Shown: positions 33,128 to 43,231, counted from the first letter of the stretch. The stretch is DNA of 64,000 nucleotides from Lachnospiraceae bacterium (GCA_017543445.1 JAFYGB010000002.1:1-64000); one strand, 5' to 3'. Notes: generated by a model not told the origin, from the sequence alone. Program-made: numbers and translations.

Positions 33128-34570
33128 TCAGTCTTTCCACGTTCCCCGTACGAGTAATACAAACATGGGCAGAATCTCCAGACGGCCGGCCAGCATGTCA
33201 AACATCAGGACTGACTTCGACAAAACGCTAAGCGATGCGTAGTTGCCGGCGGCACCGACGCGTCCCAAGCCGGGACCGATGTTGTTCAACGTCGCCGCGA
33301 CGGAGGTGAAGGTTTCTGTGAAATCCATCGTATCCAGAGAAACGATGATACAAGAAGTAACAAAAACCAGAATATAAGCGACCAAGAAGCGTTCCACCGA
33401 ATGGATCACGTTCTTCTCCACCGGGCGTCCCTCGAAGTGTACACGGTGTACGCTACGGGGATGGATCGTCCTTCCCAACTCGTTTTTACAAGACTTGAAC
33501 AAAAGGATCCAACGCGACACCTTCATACCGCCGCCGGTACTGCCGGCGCAGGCGCCGATGAACATCAACAGCACTAGAAGTGTCTTCGAAAAGGTCGGCC
33601 ACATATTGAAGTCCGCCGTCGAAAAACCAGTCGTCGTCATGATCGAACCGACCTGGAATGCGGAATGATGCACCGCCTCGCGGACATCGGAATACACTCC
33701 ACACGTATAGATATTGGCCGTGATCATTGCGATCGCAGCGACGATGATGATTACGTAGTAACGAAGCTCTTCGCACTTAAGTGCCTGCTTCGGCTTCTTC
33801 ATCAGGAACAGGAAATACACGTTGAAATTCACGCCGAACAGGATCATGAAGATCGTGATCGCACTCTGCTGCCCCCACGTATATGCACCGACGCTCGAAT
33901 TCAAGATACCGAAACCACCGGTGCCGGCCGTAGCGAAGGAAAGCGCCAACGAGTCGAACGGCTTCATCCCCAGAATGAGCAGCGTTCCGACCTCAGCAAC
34001 CGTGATGAAAATGTAGATGCCGTAGAGGATCTGCGCCGTCTCACGGATACGCGGAACCAGTTTGCCGACCGAGGGGCCGGGGCTCTCCGCCTTCATCAGA
34101 TACATATCCGAGCCGCCCGTCATGGGCAGGAACGCCAGCAGGAAGACCAGAACGCCCATGCCGCCGATCCAATGCGTGAACGAACGCCACATCAGCCCCG
34201 TCTTACTCATCGCCTCGACATCCGTCAGGATGCTCGCACCGGTCGTCGTAAAGCCGGAGATGCTCTCGAAAAACGCATCCACGAACGACGGGATCTCGCC
34301 GCTGATGACGAATGGCAACGCGCCGACCAGACTCATCAGGATCCAGGCAAAGGCAACGGTCACCAGACCTTCTCGCGCGTAGAATCCCTTCTGGCCACGC
34401 TTGATGTACCGTCCCAGCGTCCCCAAAAGCAGGCTTCCCGCCATCACGATCAAGTACGCGATCCCCACATGCTCGCGGTAGAACAGCGCCGTGATGCACG
34501 GCAACGCCATGAAGATGCCCTGGAACTGCAGCACGCGGCTCAGGATATAGAATATCATGGGATAATTCAT
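33128..34570 (-). CDS. trkH: Trk/Ktr-type potassium uptake membrane subunit
   Basis: This 480-residue K+ translocation subunit of the TrkH/KtrB family sits in the cytoplasmic membrane. Several M1-P-M2 units are visible, with filter-like glycines in SGFTTTGAS, ATAGTGGFG and TTTGFSTADFN and a fourth repeat near LNNIGPGLG. HWIGGMGVLVFLLAFLP is a family signature. It starts 1 base after trkA ends, so the two are translationally coupled. TrkA would gate it by nucleotide-dependent conformational change. Confidence 0.95.
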   Translation of the reverse strand: MNYPMIFYILSRVLQFQGIFMALPCITALFYREHVGIAYLIVMAGSLLLGTLGRYIKRGQKGFYAREGLVTVAFAWILMSLVGALPFVISGEIPSFVDAFFESISGFTTTGASILTDVEAMSKTGLMWRSFTHWIGGMGVLVFLLAFLPMTGGSDMYLMKAESPGPSVGKLVPRIRETAQILYGIYIFITVAEVGTLLILGMKPFDSLALSFATAGTGGFGILNSSVGAYTWGQQSAITIFMILFGVNFNVYFLFLMKKPKQALKCEELRYYVIIIVAAIAMITANIYTCGVYSDVREAVHHSAFQVGSIMTTTGFSTADFNMWPTFSKTLLVLLMFIGACAGSTGGGMKVSRWILLFKSCKNELGRTIHPRSVHRVHFEGRPVEKNVIHSVERFLVAYILVFVTSCIIVSLDTMDFTETFTSVAATLNNIGPGLGRVGAAGNYASLSVLSKSVLMFDMLAGRLEILPMFVLLVRGTWKD

Positions 34571-34571
34571 A

Positions 34572-35930
34572 CTAACCCTCCAAAATATCCTTCACGTCAT
34601 GCAGGCCGGTGTGTGTCGTGATCACGATGACCGTATCGCCGACCATGATCTTATCCTGGCCGCCGGGGATCAGGATGGATCCCTTACGGTTGATGCACGC
34701 CAGCAACAGATTATCCTTCAAAGCCAGCTCCGACAGTGGCACGCCGACCACCGGCGACGCCTCGCGGATCCAGAACTCGAGAGCTTCCGCCCGGTTATCG
34801 ACCAGCTGGTACAGCGTCTCCACATTACTTCCGAGCGAGTTCGACATCGCACGCACGTAACGCACGATCTCCTCCGCCGTCGTGAACTTCGGGAAAACGA
34901 TACTTCCCGCGTCCAGTGTCTTTATCAATTCATCATAATAAATTCGGTGGATGCGCGTCACGACCTTCGCCTGCGAGACCTTACGCGCAAACATCGACAA
35001 CATGATGTTCTCTTCGTCCAAATTCGTCATGGAGACAAACGCGCTCGCGCGGGCAATGCCCTCCTCCATGAGTACGCTCCGATCCGCGCCGTCACCGCAG
35101 ATGATCGAAGCATCCGGCAGAAGTTCACACAGTTCGTCTGCACGCTCCGGATCACGCTCGATGATCTTCGTCGCGATACCATTGCCCAAAAGCTCCTGCG
35201 CCAGATAATACGTCGTGGAACCGCCGCCGACGATGAGCGCATCCTTTACCGCGTTCGTCGCCATACCCATGGCACGGAAGAACTTCACGATATTCTTCGG
35301 CGTCGCCGCCACATGGATGACGTCCATCTCCTGCAGGGTAAAATTACCACCGGGGATGAAGACTTCGTCGTTGCGCTCAACGATACAGATCAGCACGTTG
35401 CAGCCCAACTTCGCGGAAACCTCGCGCAATGTCAGGCCGACCAGCACATTCTTCGCTTCCAGCTTGAAACTCGACAGTTCGACCTTACCCTTCGCGAACG
35501 TCTCGACCGAGATCGCCGACGGGAACTTCAAGAGCCTCGCGATCGCATGCGCCGTCGCGAGCTCCGGGTTGATGGTCATGGACAGACCGAGTTCCTCCTT
35601 AATGAAGTCGATCTCACGGTTGTAGACCGGGTTGCGCACACGCGCGATGGTCGAGCAGTCGCCGGCCTTCTTCGCGATCAGACAGCACAGGAGGTTCACC
35701 TCATCCGAGTCGGTCACCGCGATCAACAGATCCGCGGACGCAACGCCCGCCTCCATCTGCGTCGAATATCTCGCGCCGTCACCGACAACGCCCATAATAT
35801 CACACTTATTGGCCAATGCTTCCAGCGACTCCTTCGTGTCGTCGATCACGGTCACATTATGCCCTTCTTTTACCAGCTGCTCCGTCAGCGCTCCGCCGAC
35901 ATTACCGCAACCCACTACGATGATCTTCAT
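34572..35930 (-). CDS. trkA: Trk potassium uptake regulatory subunit
   Basis: This 452-residue cytoplasmic gating ring subunit has two RCK units. Each has a Rossmann domain (IIVVGCGNVGGALTEQL at the N-terminus, ALIVGGGSTTYYLAQELL near 230) followed by a TrkA-C domain (FIPGGNFTLQEMDVIHVAA, LIPGGQDKIMVGDTVIVIT). The first glycine motif is canonical; the second is modified. The start at 35930 (MKIIVVG) has AGGAG 7 bases upstream. An extended -10 (TGGTATAAT, 35966-35971) lies 36 bases before the start, so the operon may begin here despite the closely spaced LTA-synthase-like gene upstream. Confidence 0.95.
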   Translation of the reverse strand: MKIIVVGCGNVGGALTEQLVKEGHNVTVIDDTKESLEALANKCDIMGVVGDGARYSTQMEAGVASADLLIAVTDSDEVNLLCCLIAKKAGDCSTIARVRNPVYNREIDFIKEELGLSMTINPELATAHAIARLLKFPSAISVETFAKGKVELSSFKLEAKNVLVGLTLREVSAKLGCNVLICIVERNDEVFIPGGNFTLQEMDVIHVAATPKNIVKFFRAMGMATNAVKDALIVGGGSTTYYLAQELLGNGIATKIIERDPERADELCELLPDASIICGDGADRSVLMEEGIARASAFVSMTNLDEENIMLSMFARKVSQAKVVTRIHRIYYDELIKTLDAGSIVFPKFTTAEEIVRYVRAMSNSLGSNVETLYQLVDNRAEALEFWIREASPVVGVPLSELALKDNLLLACINRKGSILIPGGQDKIMVGDTVIVITTHTGLHDVKDILEG

Positions 35931-35965
35931 AAACAATCTCCTATAAGCCTAAAGCCTGTATGCTC

Positions 35966-35971
35966 ATTATA
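35966..35971 (-). promoter_or_regulatory. Extended -10 element upstream of trkA
   Basis: TGGTATAAT on the minus strand matches an extended -10 (TGnTATAAT). No -35 box at the usual distance is clear. It lies between the stop at 35979 and the trkA start. Confidence 0.5.
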
Positions 35972-35978
35972 CCACAAA

Positions 35979-38033
35979 TCAGTCTCTTATGGGGACCCAT
36001 ATGTCATTACATATGTCCTCTCCGTAGATCTGATCGTACTGGATCAAGGATTTGATATGTATACTTTCGTCGATCTTCTCCGTCGTGATATCCACGATCT
36101 CGCGATCCTCATTCATCATATAGTTCAAACAATCCGAGGACAAACAGGACTCATAATAGTTCTCCAGCAAAGCCATCTTCGTCATAGGAAGGGCGCTCTT
36201 CTGAATGATCCTGGATCCCAGTACGCTCAGGTTACTTAGCGACATATCCATGTCCGCGTCATCCAGACAGTTGCTCCACGCAACGACCGGCACCGAATAC
36301 AGCGATTGGATATCTTGTATCATCTTCTCCGAATATCCCGAACGCACCACGGTCGGCGTCCAGTTGACGTTTACCTGGCCCTTAAGATATCCGGCGTCGA
36401 GCAAACTCGTAAATGAAAGGCCCGGGCAATGATCTCCGAACATGATCAGGATCACCGGCTCGTCCTGACTTTCAAAATACCGAACGAGTTTCGCGTACGC
36501 TTCACTGCCCTCATAAACGCCGTTCACCTGCCGAAGCATGGCTTTATATTCATCATCCGTCCATCCGCTCTTTTTGTCGATCGAGACGGTATAAGGATAA
36601 TTCGCATTCAGCGGCTCTGAGTATTCCAGATACGTCCCGTGCGCTGCAACGGAAACCGAGAAAATAAATGCCTGGTCGGCGCTTTTGTTTTCAAATTCAT
36701 AAATGATCTGGTCCGCCAGCGAATCATCGTTGATATATCGATCAAACGTGTTTCTGAACTTCATGTCCGGATCGAACGTCATATGATCGAAGCCCAGACT
36801 TTCGTAGAGTTTATCCCGGCTGTAGAATTCCCCATAATAAGGGTGGATCGCATGCGTATCATAACCCAAACGATTGAAGTATTCTACGATCGAGTGGATC
36901 TTGCGATCCGATATGTCCGTCGTTATCGTGGAGGAATTGCTGAAATATTTCGCATTCCATCCAGTCAGGAACTCCAGTTCCGAACTGATCGTGCCACCGC
37001 CGAAAATATTGACTCCGGCGCTGCCCCATTTCACTTTATCGCCCAGTTCCTTCACCGGGCCGAGCGGATCCTTTGACATGGTCATCTTAGCCGGATCCGC
37101 CTGATCCATGTGCCACCAGGACTCATTCATGATCACGATCACGTTCGGGTATTGATCCTTATCCCGTTTCGCTCCGCTCTCATTTTCCTTATACTCTTCG
37201 ATCAATCTTCCGATCGTCTCGCGATAGGTTTCCGCCACCTCTTCTTCCGAATACGATGTGGATTTCTTCTCCAAAAATCGATAAACAACATAATCCGAGG
37301 GATGGTCAGATAGAAACACCAGTCTCTGCGTTACATCGCCCTTAAGCATCGCGCGGTCAATGCGTGCCTGATAGCCAAACAGCGCAGCGACCATAAGCAC
37401 TCCGAGAACGATCCGAATGCCCCAAAAGCATATCTTCTCTTTGCGCACTAGTGCCTTTCGATCTGCACTTACGATACGATCCGTGAAAAACGCGATCGTC
37501 ACAAACAGAGCCAGAACAAACAACAGCCCCAGAAACCGCACGCCGACGTTCAGGGTCAGATAGTTTTTCGCCATACCGGCCGCTTCCGTAAGGCGCAGGT
37601 CCTGAATATTCAGAAGCTCCATACGGTTTTTGAATTTCAACTTACTCGCGTAGCAAAGCACTATGCCGAGTATGCCGGAACTCAGAAGCGTGATCCATCC
37701 TCTCTGGATCACAAAGAAAAGCGCCAACGACAGAAAGAATATGATAAGGATCGCATACGCATTGTAGAAATTCGGGTACAGTGCGTTCGGCGCCGCAAAC
37801 AAAAAATGGAAAACATCGTAGAAATAGTCCAGGAAATAGATGCCCAGGTAGGAAAAAAAGTTCTCATCCACATCGGACACGTAGTACTCCATGGTCCCGG
37901 AAAACAGAATGGAAAACACATAGAGTTCCAAAAGCATCAACGGATAATAAGCGGCCGCCCTCTTCCCTCGGGTGTTGAAGACTTCTTTTAACGTCCGCTG
38001 TTTTTTTTCTTTTTGGATCGTTTCGTTTTCCAT
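35979..38033 (-). CDS. LTA-synthase-like sulfatase-fold membrane enzyme (second tandem copy)
   Basis: This 684-residue protein has five or so N-terminal membrane helices (about 30-230) and a large extracellular alkaline-phosphatase/sulfatase domain (about 295-650). Catalytic-site features are present: PNVIVIMNESWWHMD, nucleophile threonine in FGGGTISSELEFLTGW, AAHGTYLEY and LIMFGDHCPG. It probably transfers glycerol-phosphate or a related group to a surface polymer, as lipoteichoic acid synthases do. The specific product is unknown. It starts 17 bases after its paralogue (38051-40135), with which it shares about half its residues by eye, so it is a tandem duplicate in the cysK-led operon. Confidence 0.85.
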   Translation of the reverse strand: MENETIQKEKKQRTLKEVFNTRGKRAAAYYPLMLLELYVFSILFSGTMEYYVSDVDENFFSYLGIYFLDYFYDVFHFLFAAPNALYPNFYNAYAILIIFFLSLALFFVIQRGWITLLSSGILGIVLCYASKLKFKNRMELLNIQDLRLTEAAGMAKNYLTLNVGVRFLGLLFVLALFVTIAFFTDRIVSADRKALVRKEKICFWGIRIVLGVLMVAALFGYQARIDRAMLKGDVTQRLVFLSDHPSDYVVYRFLEKKSTSYSEEEVAETYRETIGRLIEEYKENESGAKRDKDQYPNVIVIMNESWWHMDQADPAKMTMSKDPLGPVKELGDKVKWGSAGVNIFGGGTISSELEFLTGWNAKYFSNSSTITTDISDRKIHSIVEYFNRLGYDTHAIHPYYGEFYSRDKLYESLGFDHMTFDPDMKFRNTFDRYINDDSLADQIIYEFENKSADQAFIFSVSVAAHGTYLEYSEPLNANYPYTVSIDKKSGWTDDEYKAMLRQVNGVYEGSEAYAKLVRYFESQDEPVILIMFGDHCPGLSFTSLLDAGYLKGQVNVNWTPTVVRSGYSEKMIQDIQSLYSVPVVAWSNCLDDADMDMSLSNLSVLGSRIIQKSALPMTKMALLENYYESCLSSDCLNYMMNEDREIVDITTEKIDESIHIKSLIQYDQIYGEDICNDIWVPIRD

Positions 38034-38050
38034 CTTACTCTGCCTTTACA

Positions 38051-40135
38051 TTAATCCGTCATCGGTAACCAGACATCCTTACAGATGTCATCCCCGTACA
38101 TCAGATCGTACTGAATAAGCGTCTTGATCCGAATGCTTTCGTCGATCTCATCCGTCGTTCGGAAGATCAGGTTCTGATCCGGATCTATCATAAAGAAGTT
38201 ATTATCCGTCGCCAGTTGGGACTCGTAATAATTCTCCAGAAGTGTCATCTCCGTCATGGGAAGTTTCGCCTTTTGCAGGATGCGGGATCCCAAAACGCAA
38301 AGATTATTCATCGACATATCCATGTCCGCGTCATCCAGACAATTACTCCAGGAAACCACGGGAACGGAATACAACAGCTCGATATCCGCGATCGTCTCCT
38401 CTGAATAGTTCTCACGTACCGCCGTAGGAACCCAGTTTTTATCATTGCCGCCCTTCAGAATGCCCACATCCGCCAAGTCCTTTATTTCAACGCCCGGGCA
38501 ATGATCTCCAAACATGACGAGGATCACCGGTTCGTTTTGGCTTTCGAAATACGAAACCAACTTCGCGTAGGCCGCGCTGGATTCATAGAAGCCATTAACA
38601 AGTCGTTTGAAACCGTTAAACGCGGTCTCGTCCCACTCTTCAAACGGCGCCCAGTTCTTACCCCGTTCCATCGAAACGATGTAGGGATAATCGTCGTTGA
38701 ATGGAGTCGGTGACCCCATGTATGTGGAATGTGAAGCGACGGATACCGAGAAGATGAACGCCTTATCCGCACTTCGGTTTTCAAATTCGTAGATGATCTG
38801 GTCCGCCAGCGCACCATCGCTGATATACCGGTCGAACGGTTCTCTGTATTTCATATCCGGTTCGAAAGTGATGTGGTCGAATCCCAGGTTCTCATATAGA
38901 TCCCGACGATTGTAGAACTCGCCGAAGAACGGGTGGATCCCGTGCGTATCATATCCGAGCGCATTGAAATACTCAACCAAAGAATGGTTCTTTCTACCCG
39001 TCTGATCTGATACCACCGATATGGAATTGCGGAAGTATTTCGAATTCCAACCAGTCAAAAACTCGGTTTCCGAACTGATCGTGCCACCGCCGAAAATATT
39101 CACGCTGGCACTGCCCCACGAGACTTTATCGCCCAACTCCTTCAACGGACCGAACGGATCCTGCGACAGTACCATCTTATCCGGATCGGTGTGATCCAGG
39201 TACCACCAGGATTCGGACATGATCACGATCACATTCGGGTATTCATCGGCCGACGCCGTTTTATAAGCCTCCTTATCAAACTGTTCGGTCAATGTATTCC
39301 GGATCTCGTTGTAGGTTTTTTCCACCTCTTCTTTCGAATAACTGGTGGTTTTGTTTTCAAAGAAATGATACACAACATAATCTGTAGGATGGTCCGAAAG
39401 GAACAACATACGTTTTGTTACATCGCCCTGCATCAGATAATGGTTGATCCTGCTTTGATAGTGGAAGAAGGCCAGTATCATCAGGAGGCCCAAGCTAACA
39501 CGTATTCCCCAGAAGATAAGTTTTTCCTTCCGGATCATAGCTTTTCGATCTTTCAGGATCAGGCGATCCGTAAAGAAGGCTGCCACCCCGAACAAAAGCA
39601 TGATGAACAACAATGCCAGGAAACGAATGCCAAATTCCGGCGTCAGATACTTCGTAGCCATGCCGGCTGCTTCCGTAAGCGACAGATCCTGAATGTTCAG
39701 GAATTCCATGCGGTTGCGGAATTTGATCTTACTGGCATAGCACAGAAGCATACCCAGTGTTCCACCAGTCAGGATCGCGATGTACCCTCTTTGAAATACA
39801 AAGAAGACAAACAACACAATGATCAAAAAGATCACGATCGAGAAAGCATGATAAAACTCCGCTGACGTTGTTTTGGGAAATGAAAACACATACCTCGGAA
39901 TATCATAAAAGTAAAACAGAAAATACTTCGTGATCACGTAGGAGAAGAAATTCTCCGATGCATCCGTCATGTAATATTCCATACTTCCGGTAAAAAGGAT
40001 GGAAAACACATATAATTCCAAAAAAGTCAACAAGAAATAGCCGGCGCCTCTCTTGCCCCGGGTATTGAAGATATCCTTAAACTTCAGATCCTTTTTGCTC
40101 TTCGGTTTGCTATCAATTACTTCATTTTCTTCCAT
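38051..40135 (-). CDS. LTA-synthase-like sulfatase-fold membrane enzyme (first tandem copy)
   Basis: This 694-residue paralogue of the downstream gene has the same layout: an acidic/basic cytoplasmic N-terminus, five membrane helices, then the sulfatase-fold domain. It shows PNVIVIMSESWWYLD, nucleophile threonine in FGGGTISSETEFLTGW, VASHSTYMGS and LVMFGDHCPG. A short insertion (KNWAPFEEWDETAFNG) near residue 515 distinguishes it from the other copy. It follows cysK by 25 bases. Two near-identical enzymes side by side could act on different acceptors or split primase and polymerase roles, as known for some LtaS/LtaP pairs (inference). Confidence 0.85.
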   Translation of the reverse strand: MEENEVIDSKPKSKKDLKFKDIFNTRGKRGAGYFLLTFLELYVFSILFTGSMEYYMTDASENFFSYVITKYFLFYFYDIPRYVFSFPKTTSAEFYHAFSIVIFLIIVLFVFFVFQRGYIAILTGGTLGMLLCYASKIKFRNRMEFLNIQDLSLTEAAGMATKYLTPEFGIRFLALLFIMLLFGVAAFFTDRLILKDRKAMIRKEKLIFWGIRVSLGLLMILAFFHYQSRINHYLMQGDVTKRMLFLSDHPTDYVVYHFFENKTTSYSKEEVEKTYNEIRNTLTEQFDKEAYKTASADEYPNVIVIMSESWWYLDHTDPDKMVLSQDPFGPLKELGDKVSWGSASVNIFGGGTISSETEFLTGWNSKYFRNSISVVSDQTGRKNHSLVEYFNALGYDTHGIHPFFGEFYNRRDLYENLGFDHITFEPDMKYREPFDRYISDGALADQIIYEFENRSADKAFIFSVSVASHSTYMGSPTPFNDDYPYIVSMERGKNWAPFEEWDETAFNGFKRLVNGFYESSAAYAKLVSYFESQNEPVILVMFGDHCPGVEIKDLADVGILKGGNDKNWVPTAVRENYSEETIADIELLYSVPVVSWSNCLDDADMDMSMNNLCVLGSRILQKAKLPMTEMTLLENYYESQLATDNNFFMIDPDQNLIFRTTDEIDESIRIKTLIQYDLMYGDDICKDVWLPMTD

Positions 40136-40160
40136 GACTTTTCCTAATCATCCGTAACTA

Positions 40161-41102
40161 TTATTTTACGTAGTCCTCGTCAAACAGCGGTGTCGAGAAG
40201 TAGCGCTCCGCCGTATCCGGGAGCACGGTTACTACCGTCTTTCCGGGGCCCAGTTTCTTCGCTAACTGCAGAGCTGCCGCTACATTCGTGCCACTGGAGA
40301 TACCGCACAGAATGCCTTCCATACGTGCCAGATTCTGCGCCGTGGAGATAGCCTCCTCGTCCGTGACAACATAGATATGACTGTAGATGTTCTGGTTCAG
40401 GATCGGCGGGATCAGACCATCGCCGATACCCATCTGAAGATGCGTGCCGATGGTTCCGCCGGCCAGGATGGCCGCATTCTCCGGCTCCACTGCCCAGATC
40501 TCGATATCCGGGTTCTGTGCTTTAAGCACCTCACCGATTCCAGTGAGTGTACCGCCGGTACCGATACCGGAACAGAAGCCATGAATCTCGCACTCCGCCT
40601 GCTCCAGGATCTCCACGCCGGTATGATGCCGGTGTGCGCGGGGATTCGCCGGATTTTCGAACTGCTGCGGCACGAAAACATTCGGGTTCTCCGCCTTCAT
40701 ACGAAGAGCCGTCTTTACGCATTCGTCGATGCATTCACCGATGTTTCCATCATCGTGGATCAGGATAACTTCTGCCCCATAATGCTCCACGAGTTTACGG
40801 CGTTCTTCGCTGACCGAATCCGGCATGATGATGACCGTACGCAGTCCTTTTACTGCACCGACCAATGCCAGACCGATTCCCTGATTGCCGCTCGTCGGCT
40901 CCACAATGATCGTGTCCTTCGTAATGAGCCCACGCTTCTCTGCATCACGGATCATGCAATACGCCGTCCGCGTCTTGATCGAGCCACCCACATTCAGGCC
41001 TTCAAACTTCACCAGGACCTGTGCGCTGTCCGGTCCCACCATACGATTAAGGCGCACCAGCGGCGTATGGCCGATCGCCTCCAGAATATTGTTCAAAATC
41101 AT
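40161..41102 (-). CDS. cysK: Cysteine synthase family protein
   Basis: This 313-residue pyridoxal-phosphate beta-family enzyme makes L-cysteine from O-acetylserine (or a related serine derivative) and sulfide. Features are ILEAIGHTPLVRLNRM, the PLP lysine in GGSIKTR, the substrate loop EPTSGNQGIGLA, the phosphate cup GIGTGGTLTG, and ISSGTNVAAALQLA. Two departures from classic CysK stand out: the loop has TSGNQG where most have TSGNTG, and SIKTR where most have S-x-KDR. The start at 41102 (MILNNIL) has GGGAG 5 bases upstream. It has a consensus promoter and leads into the two LTA-synthase-like genes without a terminator. The exact substrate is uncertain. Confidence 0.88.
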   Translation of the reverse strand: MILNNILEAIGHTPLVRLNRMVGPDSAQVLVKFEGLNVGGSIKTRTAYCMIRDAEKRGLITKDTIIVEPTSGNQGIGLALVGAVKGLRTVIIMPDSVSEERRKLVEHYGAEVILIHDDGNIGECIDECVKTALRMKAENPNVFVPQQFENPANPRAHRHHTGVEILEQAECEIHGFCSGIGTGGTLTGIGEVLKAQNPDIEIWAVEPENAAILAGGTIGTHLQMGIGDGLIPPILNQNIYSHIYVVTDEEAISTAQNLARMEGILCGISSGTNVAAALQLAKKLGPGKTVVTVLPDTAERYFSTPLFDEDYVK

Positions 41103-41177
41103 AAAAACTCCCAACTGCGACGTCTCTTGATCGACGCCATACATCACAATAAAGCAGGTTCAGGACCCGCCCGTAAC

Positions 41178-41206
41178 ATTATAGCAAAAAGGAACCGTAT
41201 TTGCAA
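41178..41206 (-). promoter_or_regulatory. Promoter of the cysK operon
   Basis: On the reverse strand TTGCAA is followed by 17 bases and TATAAT, about 75 bases upstream of the cysK start. No T-box or S-box leader was recognised in this short stretch. Confidence 0.8.
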
Positions 41207-41248
41207 GGAAAGGCCCGTGACAAAACGATCTCTCGTTTGTCACAGGCC
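41203..41248 (-). terminator. Terminator of the Na/Pi cotransporter gene
   Basis: On the minus strand GGCCTGTGACAAACGA and TCGTTTTGTCACGGGCC form a long, nearly perfect stem with loop GAGA, followed by TTTCCTTG. The stem is strong and the T-tract modest. Confidence 0.75.
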
Positions 41249-41276
41249 GTAGTGGTCATATTATTCCTACATCAAC

Positions 41277-43091
41277 TCAAGCTTCGGCCGGTGCGGTTTT
41301 CGTTCCCTCTGCCAATGCCTGCTTCGCATTCTCGCCTCTCTCAGGAAGTTTGTATTTCTCCATGTATTCGTCGTAGGTGCGGTTGTAGTTGCTGATGTCG
41401 TTGTCGCGGATCTTCTGCTGATATTCGTGCATCTCCAGGCTGTCCTGCGCGATCTCGAGCATACACAGTGCGACGTTCGAACAGTGGTCAGAAACACGTT
41501 CCAGGTTCGTCAGGATATCCGCCAGTATAAAGCCCATCTCAATGGTGCATTCATTGCGCTGTAAGCGCTGTACATGGCGTTTTTTGATCGCAGACTTAAG
41601 ATAGTCCACCGTCTGCTCTAAAGGCTCTACATGGAGCGCTAACGCGAGGTCATCGGTTGTAAACGCGGTGAGTGTCATGTTCAGGATCTCGAGGACGGCA
41701 CGCGTCATGGTGTCAAGTTCCACCGTCGCTTCCGCAGAGAAAGCCAGACCTTTGTCGGCGATCTCCTGCGCGGTCTCCAGGATGTTGACCGCATGGTCGC
41801 TGATTCGTTCGAAATCCCCGATCATGTGCAGCAATTTCGTAACCTCATGGCTGTCCGCCTCGGTCATATCACGTCCGGACAGTTTAACCAAATAGGTACC
41901 GAGCATATCCTCGTAGTGGTCGACCTCCTCCTCGCCTTCGCGGATCGTATTGCCCACCTTTTCGGTGTAATTTGACAAAAGATCCAGCGAAGTCGCCAGC
42001 GTGTCGCAGGCCAGCACTGCCATGTTGTTCGTCGCCTCACGGCAGCGATCCAGCGCGATGGACGGAGTATCCAGGAGACGTTCGTCCAGGACCTCGATCT
42101 TCTCTTCCGATTTTGCATCGGGAACGGTCTTTACCGCCAGGGTGACCAGTTGCTTCGAGAACGGTGCCCACAGGGTCAGCGCCGTAAGTTTAAATGCAGT
42201 ATGAACGACAGCAATACCGACCGGTCCTGCCGCCCTGCTCAGGAAGGGGATTGAGATCAGATTCGAGATCAGAATGTAGATACCCAAAAGGACGACGGCA
42301 GCGATCACGTTGAAATACAAGTGGATCCACGCTGCTCTCTTCGCGTTTTTCGTAGCACCGACCGAGGAGATCATGGCCGTGATACAAGTACCGATGTTCT
42401 GGCCCATGACGATAGGGATCGCGGTTCCATACGAGATCGCGCCGGTCGTGGACAGTGCCTGCAAAATACCGACCGAAGCGCCGGAACTCTGGATGGCCGC
42501 CGTGATCGCGGTACCGACAAACAGTCCCAGGAACGGATTGGAAAACTTCACCATCAGGTTTTTGAAGGATTCCATCTCAGCCAAGGGCGCTACCGCGTCG
42601 GACATCGCCTCCATGCCGTACAGAAGCACGGAAACACCGAGCAGGATCAGACCCAGGTCTTTCTTTTTGCCCTTCCCCAAAAATACGTAGTAAAGCACGC
42701 CGATAAATGCCAGGATCGGCATAAAGAACGACGGTCTAAAAAACTGAAGAATAAAGATACTGGTACCCTCGAACTGGGAAGTCGCAAGGATCCAGCTCGT
42801 GATCGAAGCACCCAGGTTCGCACCCATGATAACGCCGACCGACTGCTGCAGTGTCATGAAGCCGGAGTTAACGAAGCCGACGACCATGACCGTTGTAGCC
42901 GATGAAGACTGGACTACGATGGTAACGACCAGTCCCAGGAAAAAGCCCTTCACCGTACTGGTCGTAAGTGACGACCAAACATTCTTCAAACGGCCGCTGG
43001 CCTGTTTCTTCAGCGACTCTCCCATCAGGTTCATACCGAACAGGAACAGTGCCAAACCTCCCAGCAAGCTCAGAACGTTTTGATAATTCAT
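41277..43091 (-). CDS. Na+/Pi cotransporter with C-terminal PhoU-like domain
   Basis: This 604-residue protein is of the NptA/PNaS family. The N-terminal half holds two inverted Na_Pi_cotrans repeats with the family QSSSATT and QSSGASVG motifs (near 65-70 and 195-200). The helices end near 330. The C-terminal half (about 355-580) is a PhoU-like helical domain with SDHAVNILE and SDHCSNVALCM, found in many bacterial members and thought to regulate transport. The start at 43091 (MNYQNVL) has GGAGG 5 bases upstream. The gene is monocistronic. Confidence 0.92.
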   Translation of the reverse strand: MNYQNVLSLLGGLALFLFGMNLMGESLKKQASGRLKNVWSSLTTSTVKGFFLGLVVTIVVQSSSATTVMVVGFVNSGFMTLQQSVGVIMGANLGASITSWILATSQFEGTSIFILQFFRPSFFMPILAFIGVLYYVFLGKGKKKDLGLILLGVSVLLYGMEAMSDAVAPLAEMESFKNLMVKFSNPFLGLFVGTAITAAIQSSGASVGILQALSTTGAISYGTAIPIVMGQNIGTCITAMISSVGATKNAKRAAWIHLYFNVIAAVVLLGIYILISNLISIPFLSRAAGPVGIAVVHTAFKLTALTLWAPFSKQLVTLAVKTVPDAKSEEKIEVLDERLLDTPSIALDRCREATNNMAVLACDTLATSLDLLSNYTEKVGNTIREGEEEVDHYEDMLGTYLVKLSGRDMTEADSHEVTKLLHMIGDFERISDHAVNILETAQEIADKGLAFSAEATVELDTMTRAVLEILNMTLTAFTTDDLALALHVEPLEQTVDYLKSAIKKRHVQRLQRNECTIEMGFILADILTNLERVSDHCSNVALCMLEIAQDSLEMHEYQQKIRDNDISNYNRTYDEYMEKYKLPERGENAKQALAEGTKTAPAEA

Positions 43092-43190
43092 AGGATCCTC
43101 CAAAAAAGCTAGTATTCTTCCTAATAATTCGCACGAAATCATTATATCCTCAAATTGTAAAGAACATAGATAGTATGTGTAAAAACCATG

Positions 43191-43224
43191 TAAAATATCC
43201 GGATGAGAATTCTCACCCGGATAT
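43191..43224 (-). terminator. Terminator of the MdoB-like gene
   Basis: On the minus strand, ATATCCGG...CCGGATAT arms with an inner GTGAGAATTCTCAT dyad are followed by TTTTACATGG. It lies 8 bases past the stop at 43232. Confidence 0.75.
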
Positions 43225-43231
43225 TCGTGAA

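Noticed and set aside
34599-36239. 546-codon plus-strand ORF opposite trkA
   Set aside because: Antisense shadow of a highly conserved gene.
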